Assembly (NCBI GenBank): GCA_029266935.1
Contig: JAQSVY010000039.1
Coordinates: 1-8,782 of the forward strand
DNA from: Burkholderiales bacterium
Lineage (GTDB): Bacteria > Pseudomonadota > Gammaproteobacteria > Burkholderiales > SG8-39
Direction of reading: 5' to 3'
Length of the DNA stretch: 8,782 nucleotides
Part shown: one piece after another, positions 6,240 to 8,782 of the stretch
Layout: each line of letters starts with the position of its first letter
Numbering within the stretch: the first letter of the stretch is position 1
The notes under the pieces: generated by a model
What the model saw: only the letters and a program-made list of their open reading frames with translations
What the model was told of the DNA's origin: nothing
Database searches by the model: none
Position numbers and translations under genes: made by a program

Positions 6240-7113
6240 GGCCGTCGCAACCGGGGTCGGTGCCGAGCTTGCGCAGGCGCGAGAGACGCAGGGCCTGGCG
6301 CTCGTCGACATCGCGCAACAGCTCAAGTTCTCCCCCCGCCAGCTCGAGGCCTTGGAGCAGGAGCGCTTCGGCGCGCTGCCCGGCCCGACCATCGCCCGGG
6401 GCATGCTGCGCAATTACGCGCGCCTGCTTAAGCTCGATGCCGACGCGCTTCTCGGGCGCCTGGGCGACCGGCTCGACGCGCCCGATTCGGACAAGCTCGC
6501 CGCGCGCTTCAGCCAGCCGGTGCCCTTCTCCGACAGCGCGCGGCGCTCGACGCTCGTCTATGCCGGCGTCTCGATCGTGATCCTCGGTGCCGTGGGCACC
6601 GTCGCCTACGGGTGGCATCAGGAAAGCAACGCCAAGCGCCAGCTCGCCTTCGTCGCCCCGGCCAAGGCGCCGCTCGAGCCGGTGCGCGCCGCCCCCGCGC
6701 CGGCCCCGTCGCCCTCGGCACCGGAGGCGGACCCGCCGCCGTCCGCGCCGAAGGCGGCTCTGCCGCCGTCCGCGCCGAAAACGGTCGCCTCGACCGCCAA
6801 GACGAGCGAGAAGGTTGTGGAAGCGGCACCGGCGGTCGAGGCGCGGGTGGTGCCGGCGAAGCCGCCCGCCGCCGGCGTGCATCGCATCGTCGTGCGCTGC
6901 GAGCAGGAGTGCTGGATCGAGGTGAAGGACGGCCTCGAGCGCCAGCTCGTGTCCTCGCTCCACCCGGCCGGCACCGAACGCGTCATGCGCGGGCAGCCGC
7001 CTTTCGAGCTCGTCATCGGCAACGCGCAGTACGCGCGCGTCACCTACAACGACCGACCGATCGATCTGCAACCGCACACCCGGGTCGAAGTCGCGCGGTT
7101 CAAGCTGCAATGA
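6232..7113 (+). CDS. rodZ: Cytoskeleton protein RodZ (HTH, membrane anchor, DUF4115)
   Basis: RodZ is an inner-membrane protein that links MreB filaments to the periplasmic cell-wall elongation machinery and controls rod shape. It has 293 residues in the expected order: a cytoplasmic helix-turn-helix domain (about 9-78; [20 protein letters not shown] and [18 protein letters not shown]), a basic juxtamembrane stretch (RR at 104-105), one membrane helix (about 107-127, [20 protein letters not shown]), a Pro/Ala-rich periplasmic linker (about 140-215) with a small tandem repeat, and a beta-rich DUF4115 domain (about 216-291; [28 protein letters not shown]). Two cysteines, C223 and C227, sit at the first strand of that domain, which is unusual in the homologues I remember. 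The ATG at 6232 overlaps the pilW end by 8 bases, and the stop overlaps ispG as ATGA. This gene was formerly called yfgA in this gene order. Confidence 0.93.
   Translation: MTEAVATGVGAELAQARETQGLALVDIAQQLKFSPRQLEALEQERFGALPGPTIARGMLRNYARLLKLDADALLGRLGDRLDAPDSDKLAARFSQPVPFSDSARRSTLVYAGVSIVILGAVGTVAYGWHQESNAKRQLAFVAPAKAPLEPVRAAPAPAPSPSAPEADPPPSAPKAALPPSAPKTVASTAKTSEKVVEAAPAVEARVVPAKPPAAGVHRIVVRCEQECWIEVKDGLERQLVSSLHPAGTERVMRGQPPFELVIGNAQYARVTYNDRPIDLQPHTRVEVARFKLQ
6735..6779 (+). repeat. In-frame tandem repeat in the RodZ linker, 27-base period
   Basis: The 18-base unit GCCGCCGTCCGCGCCGAA occurs exactly at 6735-6752 and again at 6762-6779, 27 bases apart. It encodes PPSAPKAAL followed by PPSAPKTVA. 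It lies in the low-complexity periplasmic linker, where copy number could vary in frame without harming the flanking domains. Confidence 0.85.
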
Positions 7114-8324
7114 GCTCCTCGCCGCGAAGAATGACCCGCGCGGTGCGGGTCGGCGAAGTGCTGATCGGCGGCGGCGCGCCGATCGTCGTGCAGTCCATGA
7201 CCAACACCGACACGGCGGACGTGCACGCGACCGCCCGGCAGGCGGAGGCGCTCGCGCGCGCGGGCTCCGAGCTCGTGCGCATCACCGTGGACACGCCCGA
7301 GGCCGCGGCGCAGGTGCCGCGTATCCGCGAGCGCCTGGACGCGCTGGGCTGCCGCGTGCCGCTCGTGGGCGACTTCCATTACAACGGCCACAAGCTGCTG
7401 ACGCAGTATCCCGAGTGCGCGGCGGCGCTCGCGAAGTACCGCATCAACCCCGGCAACGTCGGCAAGGGCGCGAAGCGCGACGAGCAGTTCGCCACCATGA
7501 TCGAGTGCGCCCTGCGCCACGGCAAGCCGGTGCGCATCGGCGTCAACTGGGGCAGTCTCGACCAGGCGCTGCTCGCGCGGCTGATGGACGAGAACGGCAA
7601 GCAGGCCTCCCCCCTGGATTCCAATGACGTCATGCGAGAAGCGGTCATTCGCTCGGCGCTGGAATCCGCGCAGCAGGCACGGGAATGCGGCTTGCCGGCC
7701 GAGCGCATCGTACTCTCGTGCAAGATGAGCCGGGTGCAGGACCTGATCGCCGTGTATCGCGCGCTGGCCGGGCGCTGCGACTACGCGCTGCACCTGGGCC
7801 TCACCGAGGCTGGCATGGGGAGCAAAGGCATCGTCGCCTCGGCTGCCGCCATGGCGGTGCTCCTTCAGGAAGGCATCGGCGACACGATCCGCGTCTCGCT
7901 CACGCCCGAGCCGGGAGGCGATCGCACCCGCGAGGTGCAGGTGGCGCAGGAGCTCCTGCAGAGCATGGGCCTGCGCGCGTTCAGCCCGATGGTGAGCGCC
8001 TGTCCCGGCTGCGGTCGCACCACGAGCACCGTCTTCCAGGAGCTGGCTCAACGGATCGAAAGCTATCTAAAGCATCAAATGCCCGTCTGGCGGGCGTCGC
8101 ATCCGGGCGTGGAGAACATGCGCGTTGCGGTGATGGGCTGCGTGGTTAACGGGCCGGGCGAATCCAAGCACGCCGACGTCGGTATCAGCCTGCCCGGCAC
8201 CGGCGAGGTGCCGGTCGCGCCGGTCTACGTGGATGGGAAGAAGACCGTGACCCTGAAGGGCGAGCGCATCGCCGAGGAATTCCAGTCCATCGTCGAGCGC
8301 TACGTGAAGCAGAAGTACGCCTAG
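7110..8324 (+). CDS. ispG: 4-hydroxy-3-methylbut-2-en-1-yl diphosphate synthase (flavodoxin)
   Basis: IspG (GcpE) is a [4Fe-4S] enzyme that converts MEcPP to HMBPP, the next-to-last step of the MEP pathway for isoprenoid precursors. It takes electrons from flavodoxin or ferredoxin. The product has 404 residues, the two-domain bacterial form without the large central insert of plant enzymes. The N-terminal TIM barrel shows [12 protein letters not shown] (27-38), [12 protein letters not shown] (55-66), GDFHYNGH (87-94), [11 protein letters not shown] (110-120) and GVNWGSLD (144-151). The C-terminal cluster domain carries the ligands C298 and C301 (SACPGCGRT), C344 and E351 ([11 protein letters not shown]), spaced as in E. 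coli (305/312 for the last pair). Start ATG 7110 overlaps the rodZ stop as ATGA; a second in-frame ATG at 7131 is possible, since the first residues (SSSPRR) are not conserved. The stop shares one base with hisS. Confidence 0.97.
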   Translation: MSSSPRRMTRAVRVGEVLIGGGAPIVVQSMTNTDTADVHATARQAEALARAGSELVRITVDTPEAAAQVPRIRERLDALGCRVPLVGDFHYNGHKLLTQYPECAAALAKYRINPGNVGKGAKRDEQFATMIECALRHGKPVRIGVNWGSLDQALLARLMDENGKQASPLDSNDVMREAVIRSALESAQQARECGLPAERIVLSCKMSRVQDLIAVYRALAGRCDYALHLGLTEAGMGSKGIVASAAAMAVLLQEGIGDTIRVSLTPEPGGDRTREVQVAQELLQSMGLRAFSPMVSACPGCGRTTSTVFQELAQRIESYLKHQMPVWRASHPGVENMRVAVMGCVVNGPGESKHADVGISLPGTGEVPVAPVYVDGKKTVTLKGERIAEEFQSIVERYVKQKYA

Positions 8325-8782
8325 TGGAAAAAGTCCGACCGGCGCTGTTGCGGGGCTTCGACCAGGAGTATTTGCCGCACGAGCAGCTGCAGTTCAACGC
8401 GTTGCTCGAGCTCGTGCGCGCCAACTTCGAGCGCTACGGGTTCCTGCCGATCGAGACGCCCTCGGCCGAGCGCAAGGAGGTGCTCACCTCCAAAGGCGGC
8501 GTCGAGAAGGAGATCTACGCGCTCACGCGCCTCGCCGCCGGCGACGACGAGGACGAGGCCGCCACCAAGGGTGCGCTGCGCTTCGACCTCACTGTACCGC
8601 TCGCCCGCTACGTCGCCATGCACGAGCGCGAGCTCGCCTTCCCGTTCCGCCGCTACCAGATCCAGCGCGTCTGGCGCGGCGAAACGCCGCAGGCGAGGAA
8701 GGGCCGCTTCCGCGAGTTCTACCAGTGCGACATCGACATCATCAACCGCGAGCGGCTGAGCATCCTCGCCGAGGCCGAGATC
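8324..8782 (+). CDS. hisS: Histidine--tRNA ligase, N-terminal part, archaeal/eukaryotic-like type, cut by window end
   Basis: HisRS charges tRNA-His and is a class II synthetase dimer. Only the first 153 codons are inside the window; the frame runs off the right edge intact. The start is GTG 8324, whose G is the last base of the ispG TAG, giving [18 protein letters not shown]. Motif 1 lies around YGFLPIETP (38-46). Next come [17 protein letters not shown] (85-101) and class II motif 2, [14 protein letters not shown] (106-119) leading to [15 protein letters not shown] (126-140). The LRFDLTVP segment replaces the TLRPEGT of E. coli-type HisRS, and the motif 2 loop ([12 protein letters not shown]) is two residues longer than in E. 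coli and equal to human HisRS as I remember it. The acidic insert [12 protein letters not shown] (71-82) is also atypical. A HisZ-type paralogue is less likely, given the complete motif 2 Arg and the operon slot. The function call is firm; the subtype rests on remembered sequences. Confidence 0.9.
   Translation, partial: MEKVRPALLRGFDQEYLPHEQLQFNALLELVRANFERYGFLPIETPSAERKEVLTSKGGVEKEIYALTRLAAGDDEDEAATKGALRFDLTVPLARYVAMHERELAFPFRRYQIQRVWRGETPQARKGRFREFYQCDIDIINRERLSILAEAEI

Noticed and set aside
5794..7110. Long open frame of 438 codons on the minus strand opposite pilW and rodZ
   Set aside because: The product is low-complexity and rich in Arg, Ala and Gly with no recognisable domain. Long antisense frames are expected in GC-rich coding DNA, and the + strand genes here are certain.
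7044..8051. Minus-strand open frame of 335 codons opposite ispG
   Set aside because: It mirrors the codon structure of ispG, has an Arg/His/Ala-rich product and no family resemblance.

Overview
The window is a strongly GC-rich stretch of bacterial chromosome. All genes lie on the + strand and are packed almost without gaps. Gene content and order (3-methyladenine glycosylase - accA - tilS, then ndk - rlmN - pilW - rodZ - ispG - hisS) are what I know from Betaproteobacteria. The protein sequences also look betaproteobacterial, so I infer an unnamed betaproteobacterium or close relative. I cannot name a genus.

Layout. (1) Positions 2-1568 hold the 3' part of a DUF6352-type gene of unknown function, which overlaps a short AlkA-type DNA glycosylase gene by 11 bases. 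(2) Positions 1569-1732 are the only sizeable spacer. It carries a TAGAAT box just before the GTG start of accA and some codon-like periodicity that may be a decayed or very small reading frame. (3) Positions 1733-3914 hold accA (fatty acid synthesis) and tilS (tRNA-Ile2 lysidine synthase), which overlap by 32 bases. (4) Positions 3915-3970 form a short AT-rich promoter region with a perfect TATAAT. (5) Positions 3971-8782 form one tight operon: ndk, rlmN, pilW, rodZ, ispG and the 5' part of hisS. Every junction in it overlaps by 1 to 8 bases, which implies translational coupling from a single promoter ahead of ndk.

The genes are housekeeping: nucleotide balance (Ndk), RNA modification and decoding (TilS, RlmN, HisRS), lipid and isoprenoid precursors (AccA, IspG), envelope shape and pili (RodZ, PilW), and alkylation repair. 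I see no mobile element, CRISPR array, defence island, tRNA or rRNA gene. I did not find a new multi-gene system.

The most notable point is hisS. It sits in the usual bacterial slot after ispG, but its visible part has the signature motifs and motif-2 loop length of the archaeal/eukaryotic-like HisRS type, not those of the E. coli type. That raises the question of in-place gene replacement and altered tRNA-His identity. Smaller leads are a probably leaderless GTG-started accA, a TTG-started rlmN, a periplasmic Cys pair in RodZ, and the unexplained DUF6352 gene.
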